Source of the DNA: Corynespora cassiicola
Taxonomy: Eukaryota; Ascomycota; Dothideomycetes; Pleosporales; Corynesporascaceae
Assembly: GCA_022059125.1 (NCBI GenBank)
Contig: JAEUWY010000002.1
Location: 3,782,001-3,846,000 of the forward strand
DNA: 64,000 nucleotides
Direction: 5' to 3'
In this document: positions 29,329 to 41,994 of the stretch, one piece after another
How positions within the stretch are numbered: position 1 is the stretch's first letter
How the letters are laid out: each line of letters begins with the position of its first letter
Made by a program: the position numbers and the translations under genes
Notes under the pieces: model-generated
The model's input: the letters and a program-made list of their open reading frames with translations, nothing else
Databases searched by the model: none
Told to the model about the DNA's origin: nothing

Positions 29329-29932
29329 GTTATTTCGGTAGCATAGCGATCACAATTTCCTGGTAGCCGGGGCGAGGCCCGGCGCAATCAAAACCATTGA
29401 TCTCCATGGCCTTCCAGCCCCTGTCCCCATTTTCCTGTGCCACGCACGGTACTCGGCGGAGCCGGGGGGCGTGGGAAGAAGGGCGGAAGTCGGTAGTTCC
29501 GCCCCCCGTGGGAGGGCTGCACACGGCGCTGCACCCCCAAGCTGTTGTGCGGCGTGCAGGCCCGAGGACTCATATAGCAGATGGGCCCGCGGTGCACGCT
29601 CTGCACGAGTGACATGACATGTCGACGGCGTAGTAGTCTGAGATTGGGGCCGGATAGACCCGCGGCCAGATGCACAGGTGGGAAATGCTTGGGGCCGGTG
29701 CGGGCTAGCCTCCACGCCTTGAACCTTGGAGGGGCGCCTCGTTAAAGACCCCCCTCTCATGTCATGTCAACTATCCGCTTCCCTTTTCGCTCTATATTAC
29801 ACCCACGGGGATCCTCTCGTGCCTTCTAGACCCTCACCATCCGCCCTACCCCTCACGCTCGCCCGCCTAGCCTCAAAGGCGTACTTTTGCCAAGCCCCAC
29901 TCGCAGCTCGCCTGTCGAGATGCACGGCTACC
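29329..29932. other. Intergenic: UTP21 3' flank and promoter of the next gene
   Basis: 604 bp, GC-rich. A TATATTA near 29792 lies 141 bp before the next start. In-frame sequence upstream of 29933 is open to 29726 but looks like leader rather than protein. No gene. Confidence 0.55.
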
Positions 29933-32255
29933 ATGGAGAATTCGTCAGGCAGCCAAGATAGCCGCCGCGGTGGGAGTCGCAAGACGGGGAAGCAGCCCAT
30001 GAAGTTCATGTTCATCGATGCCTCGGACCAGGGCGTGAATGCAAAGCCCAACAAGGCGGTGCGGTCCTTTGTCATGCACCAGGCCCGCCGGCAGAAGCCT
30101 TGGAGCACCCGCCAGAAGAGCGCGACGAGCCCAGAGACGGACGACCTTAGCCCAACCCCCGGCTCAGGACGCTCGCCATCTGTCCCCCATAGGGCTGAGC
30201 ATCCGTCCCCCGTTGGTTCAGGACCCTGGCAAGATCTCGTTCCTAGTCCACCCGAGTGGGTTCCCCATGCAGCTGGCTCCACCATCAGCAGCAGGAACGG
30301 CAGCCTCGCCAGTTACAGTAGCCAGAGCAGCCAGCCCTGCATCTCCCCTACCTCCAGCTTCGGCCATGTGTGCAACCTGGCAACATGCACTGGAGAGGCT
30401 TGTGCCCAGACGCTGCCGTTGCCTACAGCTGCAGCTACAGCTACTGCCCTGGCACGGCGCGCGGGATTCGCCTCTGGATCGCTAGACCCGTTCGATTGCC
30501 TGCCGGTGCAGCTGGATGGCGATGCCAGCATTCTCATCAGACAATGTAAGCCAACCGACACTTAGACTTTGAACGGTATTGAGCGCAGCCCCACAGATGT
30601 GAACGCCATCGCCCCGCACATGATTCCAGTCGATCAGCTGGGGGCATCCACAAAAGCCGCCACAAACTGGGTTCTACAGGCATTACACAGTGCAACGAGC
30701 GCGCCCTTCATCAACGCCCTGCTCACCTCGACCTCCCTCATGCTCTGGAGGCAAGGTGATCCCAGGATGGGGCGCCACAAGGTGCTACACTACAAGGCCC
30801 GAGCCATTGAAGAAATCAACCACCTCTTTGCCGACCCCAAGACTAGCGTCGACGACAATAACATTGCCGCAGTCTTTATGCTTCTCTGCCTCGAAGAGAG
30901 CCAGTCTGACCTTGTTCCCGGCGACATGAAGTACGACGACGCCCAGTCGATTGAGTTGCAAAGAAGGATGCACTACAATGGCCTGCAGCTGATGATTGAT
31001 CAACGAGGTGGACTGTCCGGACTGAGTTCCAACCAGTGTCTACAGACTTATATGTTGATGTGAGCTCACACCAAGATTCTCCTTGTCTGATTCAAGCCCC
31101 CCGATCCCCCAGATGGATAGCATCTGCAAGCACACCACTGGCCCTATACTCTGCCCGATGCGAAAGTACTGGTTAGGTGCCATATCATCTATCTTGGTCT
31201 CTGTGTTGGGTGCGTTTTGCTTTTTTGGTTTGCAGTGGCGGAAAAAGGACTCCCGTCTTTTCACAGCAGGAGCGTGATCACTCTGTGCTCTCAAACATTC
31301 CTCATGGGCTAGGTTGCTTGTTACTAATACATCGTCTAGGCACAGCGTGGCCCATGCCGTCACCCAGTTCCAACGTCCGTATGCTACCTTGCTCGACGCC
31401 GTGGGCGAACCGCAAAAGTACGATATGCCATCATTCCGCTCGCGACCTTCCCCAGCGCGGGCGTTGAAATTATTCCGCGATCTCAAAATAGATCAAGCCC
31501 TCTTCGACATTGTGTCCAGTAGCGTCGTGTTTGCTGGTGACATCAGCGCATGGTACGAAAAACCGCATGATTTGGTGGACCCATTAGAGTTGCAGAAGAA
31601 TTCCTGTATGCTGCAGTACAGGCTAATTGATTGGTACAAGAAAGGCGAAGAAGAAGCGTCAGATTTGCAAGTCCAGAGAAGTCCCTTGGACGAGTGCGTA
31701 TGCCTGGCGCTCCTGATATTCCTGGTCAGAGCATCTCAGCCCGACAATCCATACTGGCGCAGCATGGTCGAGATACCCATGCGCAAGCTGCGTGCCTCGA
31801 TGGACAAACGATCGTTCATGCAGTGGGCCAGGTCGGCGGACCTTTTGCTCTGGACGTTGACTATGGGAGTACTAGCTTCCCACAAGCCACCGAGCAGCAG
31901 AATGACCAGTCCTATCAGCCCGCAAGGCACGCCACCAGGCCATCTCTACGACCCCTTGGTACCCCATCTTACAGACTCGGAATACTTTGCCGACAAGAGC
32001 AGGTTCATATTCAGAGACCAAGGCTTCACTGAGCAAACGAATGCAGAAGAGATACTTGGCCGTATGAAGAAATGCTTGTGGGTTCCTTCGCTTATGGATA
32101 GAGAAGTCAAGGCGCTCTGGACGAGGATGGGATTGTGCAGAGGCGAAGAGACCATTGAAGAGATACTAGAAGAGGAAGAAGAGGACCAACCCGAACTCAA
32201 AGACCATGCCGTTGTAGGCACGATGACGGATACGAGGTTCTTTCCGAAGAGATAG
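29933..32255 (+). CDS. Fungal_trans_2-type transcription-factor-like protein without zinc cluster
   Basis: Exons 29933-30545, 30597-31059 and 31340-32255 give 663 residues. The N-terminal motif KFMFIDASDQ, then KPNKAVRSFVMHQARRQK, is typical of fungal proteins often labelled tachykinin family or C6-finger-like, which carry the Fungal_trans_2 middle region but no Cys6 DNA-binding cluster; none is visible here. After a Ser/Pro-rich linker, helices with VNAIAPHMIPVD, LLTSTSLMLWRQ, AVFMLLCLEE and LVFLVRA-like stretches match that region. The C-terminus is acidic (EEILEEEEEDQPE). The last intron is 280 bp, with a TACTAAT branch motif just before its acceptor. A small extra exon inside it cannot be excluded. 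Role in transcription is inferred from the family only. Confidence 0.8.
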
Positions 32256-33045
32256 TCTAGACTTTTTGGTATGATTGGGCGGTGCACATCATTGTCGGTA
32301 TCAGGTTCGGGACTCCCACGGAATGGGATAGATTGGGAGGCTGTTTTGCTTATTTACCGGTATTCCATGTATCAACATTGCATAGCGAGTACAAAACAAT
32401 CCAAGCAGTGTACCCTGGACCGGACCGGACCCGACCGAGTTGCTTCTTCTCGGCACCATTTCCTCCTCGTAGATTATTTTCTTACCTTGGCAGATTTTCG
32501 TAACGCTAAAGAAACCCGCATGCAAAGTATAGCGGCGCCTTGAGCCTCAGGGTGCTGGCCCAGTCAAACCGAAAATGTACCGTGTCTACCAGCCTCACAC
32601 AGGTCCACGCCCCCTGGCCAGTAGATGCGAGCACACGACACCAGCCTCACATGCACGCCATCCGGGCGACCAAAAGCTACACCGGTCCTTCTTCTCCACA
32701 TTCGGATGCACATGTTCACCGCTCCCGGTACCCCACACGGCACTCGCCAAACGCCGCAACCGGCAAAGCGAGAAAAAAGGGCGCGCAGTCCTGAAACACA
32801 CCTCCAGGGCCGACTAGCGACTCCAACAATCCGCGTCCCACGATAATCAATAAAACCAGCGCGCGGTGTGTCCCTACACTTCACCGCTCCCCCCCGTCGG
32901 CCCCCGTCCGTCCCCGCCAGCACCGCTCATTTCTCGCGTGCAGACACCCCGACGTTTTGTCGATAGTGTCAGGCGTGATTCTTACCGACCACGCACACCG
33001 CCCGTGATTGTGGTTGTTGTTGGGTGGGCTGGGCTGGGGTCAACA

Positions 33046-33082
33046 GTCAACAACAACACACACAACACACACAACACACACA
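33046..33082. repeat. CA/CAACA microsatellite
   Basis: Run of CAACAACAACACACACAACAC type, interrupted ACACACA blocks. Noncoding. Confidence 0.7.
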
Positions 33083-33387
33083 CCGCGCAGCTGCACGCTG
33101 CATGGATGAGTCTGATTAAGCAAGCGTGTAGGCATGGGAAAGGGGGGGGGTGGGGAGATATGCAGTCGCAACCACACCACACCCCTCACCAACGTCCCCC
33201 GGTTCTAGACTGTGAGGTGCTGCTGCCTGAGACTGAGTAGCTCGTACAACACACCAGCTCGTCTCTCCAATGGCCTCGCGCATCGCGGACCGCCAGATGG
33301 AGCGCAACTCCAGCACATCTGCACCACGCTCCGGATTGGGAAACCGTTTGCGCGCTTGATGTGCAGATCCACCCTCTTGCGGTCCAT

Positions 33388-33417
33388 CCCATGGATCCAT
33401 GGATCCATGGATCCATC
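33388..33417. repeat. Palindromic 8-bp tandem array (ATGGATCC)
   Basis: ATGGATCC is repeated 3.3 times (33391-33416). Each unit joined to the next is its own reverse complement, so the whole 26-bp core is a perfect palindrome able to form a hairpin or cruciform. Confidence 0.8.
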
Positions 33418-34346
33418 TGCCACTGCACGCTGCATTGCAGTCACTAGCCTCAGTCCACGACAGGCAACCAAAATCCATTAGTCTTGCTGTATAGTCTCGG
33501 AGGAGGACAACAGACAACAACAATCAGAGAGAGGAAAAAAAAAAGAGAGGCCGACGCTTTCCGCCCGTCGCGCCACGCATCCACGTGCCCACTCCAAAAC
33601 GACGGGAAAATCCTCAGGCACATTCTTTGATCCCCTGATCCCTGCATCGCGCCAAGCCACTTCGCGCCACACCCCGGCGCGCCGCCAGAAAAAAATAGGT
33701 AGGTAGCTTCGCACCAGCCTCAACACCAAAGGCAAAAAATTTTCCTACTTCACGATGCCGAATCTCGGCCAAGCCATGAGGAACCGGGGGGGCGACATAC
33801 TAGGCATGCCACCTCGGCGTCTAGATTTTTTTTTCCTCTTGTCTTGCCTAGGATATGTACATGTCCACTTGGGGGCCGAGTATGAAGTACCCGCAACGGC
33901 TCCGCAGGCTAGCAAGCAAGAAGATTGCTTATTACATGAGGGCCAATCTCGGCACCGAGGCTGTTCGGCTCCGTAGCTGGGCTTTCTTGCTCGCTCGCTC
34001 GCTCGTTCTCCAGCCTCATGATCGACGCGGGCGGGCTGCCCGAGGCCCATCCTCCGTCAGTCAGTCAGGCACGCTGGCTGAAAAAAAGCACACGGGCCAT
34101 GGCGTAGAATCACGGCGAAAGGGACGAGGGAGAAAATTTTGACAGGCGGGAACGAGGGTCCTTGGGGTATAGTGGAGGCTCCGTGCGAAGGGGTGCACGG
34201 CCAAACCAGCCAGCCTCGTTTTTTGGGCGCGAACGAACCAAAAGGCGAGTTGGGGTGCTTTTTTGGGTACATGGGACTAGGTAGATGAGCTGAAGCTTCA
34301 GTCGATGGCCTCGGGGCTTCACGAAGCAGCCGTGAAGATTTTCCGC

Positions 34347-34368
34347 ACCACCACCACCACCACCACCG
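34347..34368. repeat. (CCA)n trinucleotide run
   Basis: Seven uninterrupted ACC/CCA triplets. No gene context. Confidence 0.7.
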
Positions 34369-37300
34369 CATCTCCCGCTCACCCTGCAGAAAATTTTCTT
34401 CCTTGCTGGCGGGCTGGCAGGCGATTGCATGGGCGGGTGGATATCTTGTTGTCTGCAGACGGGTGTTCACGCGGACGGCTACTAGCCCATGACCCATGTC
34501 TGCATCTGCACCGCACATCAACAACGACGACGGCGACAACAACAACACCACCTCACGAGATCACGATAGCCGGCCAAAAAAAAAAAAAAGGTCTGGCTAG
34601 TGGTGGGTGCGAAGTCGGCAGTCGGCATGCGTAGACAGCGTATGCCGTATGCCGTATGTCGTATCCGCGGCAGCCTCGCTCGCATCGAGCGACAAGATAA
34701 TAAAACCCCGAGGTGCGTTATCGATAGCGATAGCGGGAGCACGCAAGAGGGGTTGCTGTCCAGCAGGCATTCGCATCGGGGTTAGCCCCGTCGATCAGCC
34801 GAATGAGACAAGCGAGATGCGCGACAGAGGAGCGCTGCTGCTGCGCGCTGCGCCGGCGGAAATGTATCCGAGCGAGCGGGCGGGCGGAGAGTCGGAGATA
34901 AGCCGAGCGTGGAGATGGATGGCCACGGGATCGGCATCGGCATCGGATCTTGCGAGGTTGCTTCAACGCCGGGTGAGAACGGGGTTTTGGCCATGGGAAA
35001 AGGTGCAGCGCATCGGAGTTTGCGAGGGATGAAAAAGTCCATGTGGACTGTTATCGTGTGGCATGGGTCACGGGGGTCATTTTTTTTCTTGGGAGGGGGG
35101 TTTTCATCTGGCGAGGGTCCGTTTGCATGTGCTAGTCTAGTTGATTGCGGGAGTGCGTGATCATTAATCTCAGGCTCAGGCGGGTGTCAAGCGGCCTTGC
35201 CTAGATTGCCGCGAGTACCACCGTGTCGCGATATCGCGACCAAGGGCGAGCGTCGCCCGCGACTCGGACGTTGACGCCTTTTCGCATGCTGCATGCATGC
35301 ATGTCTATTAGTCTGTCGTCTGTCGTCTGTCATCGAGGCCAGGTGATCGTCCCGGCCGTCGACTAAAAGCACATCCCTCTTTTTCTTGCTTTGCTGACCG
35401 ATGTGAGGATGCGCGACAAAAAAACAGGGCGCACGTCTTATGTCGTCAATCATCCCCGGACGAACAACGAGGTGAAAAAACAATTACACATGATGGCCTC
35501 GCTAGCAGCTAGCAGCTATACTACTAAACGAGAACCTGATTTATCAGACGCCTCTGATGAGAAATGCAGTGCAGTTAGACATGATGATGACGCGCAAAAT
35601 TAGCAACCGCGATCGGCTTCCCAAAGGGATTGGTGAGCATCGAGAATTACTCAGCGCTGGCCCCGAAGCGGAAAATCGTTTGGAGGCAGTACAAGCCACA
35701 CTTTGGACTCTACGACGACTGCGATTCAAATTGTACGACCCTGGTCGGGCAGTCCTAGTCAATTCATTTTGCGCGAGTGGTGCGATAGGCATGGCATTCC
35801 CCCGGCGGATGAATAGGGATGATAATCTTGTTGGCGCCTCCCATCACCCGCCCAACCAACAGGCACCCCTCCAACCCAAGCCGCCGCGAGAGTGATTTGT
35901 CGACATCGGGGGTCGGTTCGTGATTTTCGTCCGCCCGCCGTCTGAGCCGCAGCTCCGCAGCGAGCGGGGCACGCTGTGCAAAAGGAGAAATGAATGAATG
36001 GATGAATGGGGAACAAGGGAAGTAAGACGGCGCAACAGGAAAAACGAACAACGGACGAGACACAAACAATGACGGCCGGACACGCAAGACGGCACAGCAG
36101 AAGGAAGCAACAATGGACAAGGTCCCAGCTAGGTAGGGTAGGTACCTAGTAGGCACCTCGGCGACACAAACACGTGGTCCAACCCAACCTTCGAGCGCAA
36201 CAGCGCGGTTGTCGCGCAAAGCAAAGCAAAGAAGAGCAAAGCACCTAGACTGGGCTGGACTGGACTGTTGAATCTCAACTGCCTATTCAACAGCATGGCC
36301 CCTCCATCACGACGTCGCATCCCTCGCTAGCCGACGTTGAAACGCTGGGGCCAAAGGTGCGCGCGCGCCCTCCGCCGTCCGTACCCTTCAGGTACACACC
36401 GTATGTACTGTACTCAACACACGGACATGGATGGACCTCGCTCGCTCGCTCGCAATGCATGCTGCTGTTGGGCGTAGCCTTTCCCACCTCATCTGGCATC
36501 CCCCCCCGTTTTACCCTAGCGCGGGACGCCGCCGCCACGCAGATGCAGAAGCAGTGCAAAAGGGTCTGTCTTGTCTTGCCTTGTCTAAGCACAGTACGTA
36601 CGTGCCGTGCATGCGGCGCGCGCGTGCAGTGGGTGGAAACAAGCAAAACAACTAGCGAAAGCGGAACCTCAGCGTTGGGGCTGAAGGGACCCGGGGGGGA
36701 CTCAGAGGCAGAGAGAGAAGAGGCTGCCTGAGGATCCTGTGCCCTGTGCCGCTTCATTTTCTGGATTGGGATGCTGGCTGGCTGAGGCTGAGGAGAGGCG
36801 GGCGGCAGAGCCGCTTGGAGGGATTCGCTTAGCATGGGGGTGGTGGTTGTGAAGGATGCGGTGGCTCAGGTACGCGGGCAGCAGGGGAGGGTTCGTATAA
36901 TGGGCTGCGTATAGCACAGTACGGGGCACTGTAGTGGTCATCATTCCACTAGTTTGGACACGTTGTTGGCAAGCCGTCTTTTTAGTTTGTGATTATTCTT
37001 TTTTCCATCGAGGCGGACTGTTCGGATTCCGCCGTCTGTTCCCTGCGTTGGATTCAAGGTTTGTTTAATGATGGGCGCTCTCGAGATGGGCGCGCGCTCG
37101 CTCGCCCGCCCGCGGAGGAATTGGGAAATGGATGATTGTCCCTCCCCCCCCCCACCACAGCCCCGTCAATAAACCCGAACCCCCTCACCACGCCCCCTCC
37201 CATCAGGCTGATGTGAGGTATGATGGCAGCCCTACGGCCAGCGCAGAGGTGGCTCACTGAGCACCTTGGGGTCCGACTCTTGGCTTGTCACCATGTACTA

Positions 37301-38116
37301 GGACTAGGGCAGGCACAGTTTCACCGAGAACCCTGGAGGTTGCCCTGCGCGTTCTATAGGTTGGGTACCTGACTATTGGCATCTTGGATCTTTGGGGGGC
37401 AATTGGGAGCATTGGGATCCGGGAATTTCGAGAGAGCGGCTTTGTTGTGCCCAGGGATTGTCGTTGTTTGGGCTCTTGTTTGAATTTGCCCCGTTCATTC
37501 AATCCCCTATTTCTCCAGAATCCAGGATGCACTTGGACAATGCGCGCCGCTGCCGCCGCCGCAGCAGCAGCAACAGCACCGCACGCACCGCCCGGCATCG
37601 TCAATGTAAGGTACCATCATTTCGGCGAGCGAAGACAAAATTCCCCACGTGCATGAAAGCGGCAGAAACGAAACTTGAGACTCGCGGTTCGTTTACCTGA
37701 GGGGGGTGTGCATTGATGGGCGGCCTCGGGATTGGATTGGAGGAGAGGCAGACTAAAGGCAACAAACAACGGTAACACTACATTTGCGCATTTGCGCCAA
37801 CCCCGCGAATTCAAATCATTCATTCGGTTCCAATCAAACATCGGGTCTCGTGAGCGCGCGCGCGCGTCAGCCCCCATTTCCCTCATGGGCGGTCAAGCAA
37901 AGGGTGGGCTAGGTAGGTGTGACCCGCATGCCAGCCTACTGCTGCCGTTTTGCATGGCCCTCAATTTCTCCCCTATCAGATTGCGTTTGATGCATACGCT
38001 ATGCATGTTTCAAACGCGGGGGCAGCACAATGTCTCGCTCCGAGGCGGTGGAGGGCGTGGAAGGGTGGAAGGGATGATGCCCGGCCTCGCAGGCAGGCAA
38101 CTTGGGCGAGAGACAA

Positions 38117-38145
38117 CAGCAGCAGCAGTAGCAGCAGCAGTAGCA
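38117..38145. repeat. (AGC)n trinucleotide run
   Basis: Interrupted CAG/AGC/AGT triplet repeat of about 29 bp in the gene-poor region. Confidence 0.65.
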
Positions 38146-39598
38146 TGAAGCAGACAAGCAGGCAAGCAGTAGTCGATAGCGTCAACAGCCCAATAGCGTA
38201 CCCAGCAGCATATCCCAGGATCAACGTGTCCCCGGCGGGCGCGCGAGATCGTCGCTGCCAGCGCGGCTGTCGAGCTGTCGTTCATCACAGTTGGAGGGCA
38301 ACCCGAGAGCTGGCTGCGCAGAGTGGCTCGATGCCCTCGCCAGTCAATTTTGCCAGTCCAAAGTCTAATCATGCCATCGTGACATGGTGCCATCGCACAC
38401 GCCCATCCACCCCACCAATCTACCCATCCACCCGTGGACACTTCAGGCACCCCTATCCGAGAAGAGCGAGAACGAGCACGATCCACGGATCCATCTACAG
38501 CCTTGGGCCGAGCGGAACGCAGAGCGGAGCATCCCCAAAGCCCGAGGCACTCGGCCAAGCCCCAGCGCCCTTCCCAAAACGCTTTGCTTTTTGGGCCGGC
38601 CGGGGGTTCAAGGGCGGACGTCTCGGATTCACGCACCTCTAGATCGCCGAACGAACGAACGAAACGAATGCGCGGATGGATGGGGGCCTACGCAATGGCT
38701 AGCGCGCGAGCGAGCGAGCGACGGACGAGTCCCCATCGCTTCCTGCTTTTCGCTCCCAAGGCTCGCACTTTTTGCCCTCTTCTTTGCCTTTGCTGGGCGT
38801 ATACGTATGCCAACTCCCCACACACAGCCCCCCCCGGGGGGGGCAGGACGGGCGAGGAGCTTGCGCGTTTGCCCCCCGAAACGCCAAGAGAGTGCGTATC
38901 TATACGTGCAATTGATTGTGTCGCAGCAAAAGGCGAGGCAAGACCGGTCAAAGGAACGGGACCAAAAGTGCGAGATGCGGGCGGAGGCGTGCGTGTTGTG
39001 TGTGTGCTTCAGCCTTGTGCGGGCGGCCAGCGGCGCCCCGGCACCGTGGGTGGTGCGGGCAGGGCAGGGGGCGTGGGTGCGCCGCGTGCACAGGCCGCCA
39101 GATCAAAGGGCGGTCAGATGAGAAATTTCCATGTTCATGCGATGAGTCGGTGCCAGATAAGCAGGCACCGACTGGATTATTGCCTGGAGCTTGTGTGGGG
39201 TGGCGAGTTACACATGACATGAGACGTCCTTATTCACGATTCGAGGCAATGCTTGTAGAGTGTTTGGAGAGATTATCATGTTTTGATTTGGTTGTTTGCT
39301 ACCGGTGGGGTGGGGAGTCTCGACCATAGGCGCCATCGCGAGGTGCGCCGGGAGATCTCAAACCCGCCCATGAATCAAGTCCATCAATATTCCTTCCAAA
39401 TCCCGTCCATACATCCATCCATCCCATCGCCTTCCTGAGTAGAGTAGTCCAGAACTTCGTTGCGCGCCGGTCTGGTCGCGCGGCATGCCCGTCAAAACAA
39501 AGGAAATGTGATATCATGCTGAAAAAAAAGGGACTCGCTCGCTGAAAATGCTCGATCAAAAACACAAATTCGAAGGTCGGGTCGTAAGAGGCTCTGGC

Positions 39599-40363
39599 CT
39601 AGTAACTTGTGATGAGCGGAGCATTCGATTCGGCTATCATTTGGAAGTCGCCCTCCAGGTATGGTGCCTGTTGTGTCTTTGGGTTGTACATTGGCGAGGC
39701 GAGCATGTCCTTCTCAGGGAATTCCATGTGTGGCTGTGGCGGTGACTGGGGCTCTTCCTCCTCGTCGGAGTCGTAGACAAGCTCGGGTGGTGATTGGGGC
39801 GACTGCGAGGGCACGCGGGTGAGAGCGAGGTCGGCATCGTCCTCCAAGTCATCGTAGAAGCCCTCCTCATCCTCGTCCTCGTCGATCTCGGTGGTGGTGA
39901 TTTGCACGGGTGCCTGAGCGATTGGTCGGCGGGGGATCATGTCGAAGTCACCATCCTCGTCGTAGAACTCAGACTCGGAGTCGGAGTCGGAGTAGTCGTC
40001 CTCGTCATCCTCGGGCTCCTCAGCAATGCTGTCGGCCCACTGCACGTGGCGAGATTCTTGCGACTTGGAGGCCTGGCGGACGGTGCTGTTGAACCACTCT
40101 TCCTGCTTCCTCTCGGCCTCGGCGAGGTCGAGCATGAGGCCGTCGAGGAGGTTGGCGTGGCCGACGAGCAGGCGGAGGTTGTGGTCGGCGCGCGAGGCTT
40201 CCTTGCCCAGCTTGGAGCGGGCCGAGGCGGCGATGTAGTAGGTCTGGGTGAGGGACATCTTTTGCTTCTTCTGGGGAGGCGATGGCAGGTAGTGGGAGCG
40301 GGCAGTCTCAGCGGAGACGGGCTCGAAGGGAATTTGAATTCTCAAGTGTGACGAAGACGGCAT
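39599..40363 (-). CDS. Conserved fungal acidic protein of unknown function
   Basis: Single exon, 254 residues. Residues 36-90 (MSLTQTYYIAASARSKLGKE, then DHNLRLLVGHANLLDGLMLDL) look like a conserved helical module that I associate with uncharacterised Pezizomycotina proteins. It predicts two amphipathic helices with regular Leu/Ala spacing. Residues 120-205 are strongly acidic (EEPEDDEDDYSDSDSESEF; EIDEDEDEEGFYDD), and the tail is Pro/Ser/Glu-rich, suggesting disorder. No signal peptide, membrane segment or catalytic motif is visible. The first ATG (40363) is used; Met36 is a possible alternative start that would begin directly at the conserved module. Flanked on both sides by gene-poor DNA. 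Confidence 0.75.
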   Translation of the reverse strand: MPSSSHLRIQIPFEPVSAETARSHYLPSPPQKKQKMSLTQTYYIAASARSKLGKEASRADHNLRLLVGHANLLDGLMLDLAEAERKQEEWFNSTVRQASKSQESRHVQWADSIAEEPEDDEDDYSDSDSESEFYDEDGDFDMIPRRPIAQAPVQITTTEIDEDEDEEGFYDDLEDDADLALTRVPSQSPQSPPELVYDSDEEEEPQSPPQPHMEFPEKDMLASPMYNPKTQQAPYLEGDFQMIAESNAPLITSY

Positions 40364-41058
40364 GGTGGAGTAGCAGGCAGAAATATTTATGCCTGAAGGG
40401 TGAGTCAGTAGCTGTCGTGGTGACTGGGCGGAAGGCTAGACGAACCTAATGCGGGAGCCAATAGCAGGAAGGTGATGCGAGTTGCGAGGGTGGTTGCCGA
40501 CGGGGTCGCTGTGTAGTAGCCTAGAGGCAAATTCCTTTTGAGGACGAGCGGTGGTAGTCTGGATTGAGTCTTGGTGGAGTGCTGAGTGTGGTAGTGGTCC
40601 TGAAACGGGAGGGCGCGGGTCTTTCTTATGTTGCTCTGGGCTGTGGATGACCTGGAGTTAAAGGCGCCGGGATCTCGGACACTTCCAGCATGCCAGCACG
40701 CCAGGTGCCCGAGCGAGGCGTGCGTGCGAGGGTGCGTCAATGCTTCACCGCCAACTTTCGGCCAGCCAAGCGTGCCAGGGTTGCCGCGTCTCTGCGTCTT
40801 AGCTCCTAGGTCCGACCACTTTGTAATCGCCGGACCCCTGTCGCCCTGTGGCCGCCTCTGAGTCTGCCCGCTGTGCCCGCTGTGCCCGCTGGCGCCCGCT
40901 CTTCGGCCGACCGCCGCCCTCGGGCGCGCCCTGGAGATACCGGTCGACGATGCAGCATGCCGTTATGATTCATCGCTGCAGGCCGGCTTTTACTCATCCC
41001 CATGGCTCCATGGCTCCATGCCTGGAGGGCTCGATGCCGCTGCTTCTGCTTCTGCCGC

Positions 41059-41085
41059 CGCCGCCGCCGCCGCCGCTGCTGCAGG
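41059..41085. repeat. (CCG)n trinucleotide run
   Basis: About eight CCG/GCC triplets, noncoding context. Confidence 0.7.
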
Positions 41086-41558
41086 CCATGACTCCGCAAA
41101 AGGGCGTCGCTGTGCGAAATTGAGCAGACGCAGCTGGGTTCTGGGCCTGCGCTGTCGTGGCCGCCCGTCGTCCTCAGCATCAGCCTCCCAAGCAACAAGC
41201 CACACGCACGAATCACCCACCGCTACCTGGAGCGAGGGACGCGGATGATCCGACCCAGCCCTGGCGGCCCTGAGGGCCCTGATGGCCCCGGTCTGCCCTC
41301 GCGTACTCGCCTACTGGGCCTTTTCCGGCCTGCGTCGCGACAGACCCAGTGACCGGCTCAGACGCGCATCCGTCTCAAGAGCGACCCGCTGAAAGGGCCT
41401 GCTGAGGGCTGCAGAGGCCTGCTGAGGCCTGGTGGAGGCCCGCTGGAGGCCCGCCGCTGCCCTGCTGCCCTGCTGAGGCCTCGCGCTGGACTGTACGGTA
41501 CCAGACAGCAGCCCAGGGCGGCACTCGGGGCCCGGGGCAACCGTCGCGGCCGCATCGT

Positions 41559-41581
41559 GTGTCGTGTCGTGTCGTGTCGTC
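41559..41581. repeat. (GTGTC)n pentanucleotide repeat
   Basis: More than four copies of GTCGT/GTGTC in tandem. Confidence 0.75.
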
Positions 41582-41965
41582 AATTGCACTGCACCCCCTC
41601 CGCTCGCGCGCCCAAAGTTCCCGCGGTGCTGCCTGGCTCGGACGAATCGCTCGCTCGTTTCCGTGGGAAGCGAGACAGCGAACGACTTCCCAATCCGTCT
41701 GGCCGCGCGCGGCTTCTCGGGCTCCTTGGTTCCCACACGGACGAACCACAGCAGCCCAGCCAGACCAGCCAGGCCAGCCAGACGTCGTCCCCCGCAAACG
41801 TCATTCACGGGTCAAGCATCTGTCCTGATCACAAAATGCCATCCCCCAGCGACCGAACCGCCCTTTTCCAGGGTCGCGTCGCGATTACAAACCCTCCCCG
41901 CTGCACCCAGCACCCAGCAATCCCAGCTGCACCCCGTCGCTGATTGGCGCCCCTGTCATCGTCGT

Positions 41966-41994
41966 GCTGCACTGCTGCACTGCTGCACTGCTGC
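41966..41994. repeat. 9-bp tandem repeat (CTGCACTGC-type)
   Basis: About three units of GCTGCACTG in tandem, noncoding. Confidence 0.7.

Larger units (their letters stand above)
32256..39598. other. 7.3-kb gene-poor region rich in simple repeats
   Basis: Nothing here convinces as a gene. ORFs reach 260 codons (38.4-39.2 kb) but are GC-driven, overlap in three or four frames and resemble no family. Simple repeats are frequent: CA-rich 33046-33082, the ATGGATCC palindrome array, CCA/ACC run 34347-34368, CAG-type runs near 37548 and 38117, GCGC run near 37855, and CGAACGAACGAACG near 38652. It may hold untranslated exons or lncRNA genes that cannot be recognised from sequence. Confidence 0.5.

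Noticed and set aside
38384..39222. ORFs of 245-262 codons in the gene-poor region
   Set aside because: Two overlapping plus frames both open because of high GC and few stops; Arg/Ala/Pro-rich peptides without family resemblance.
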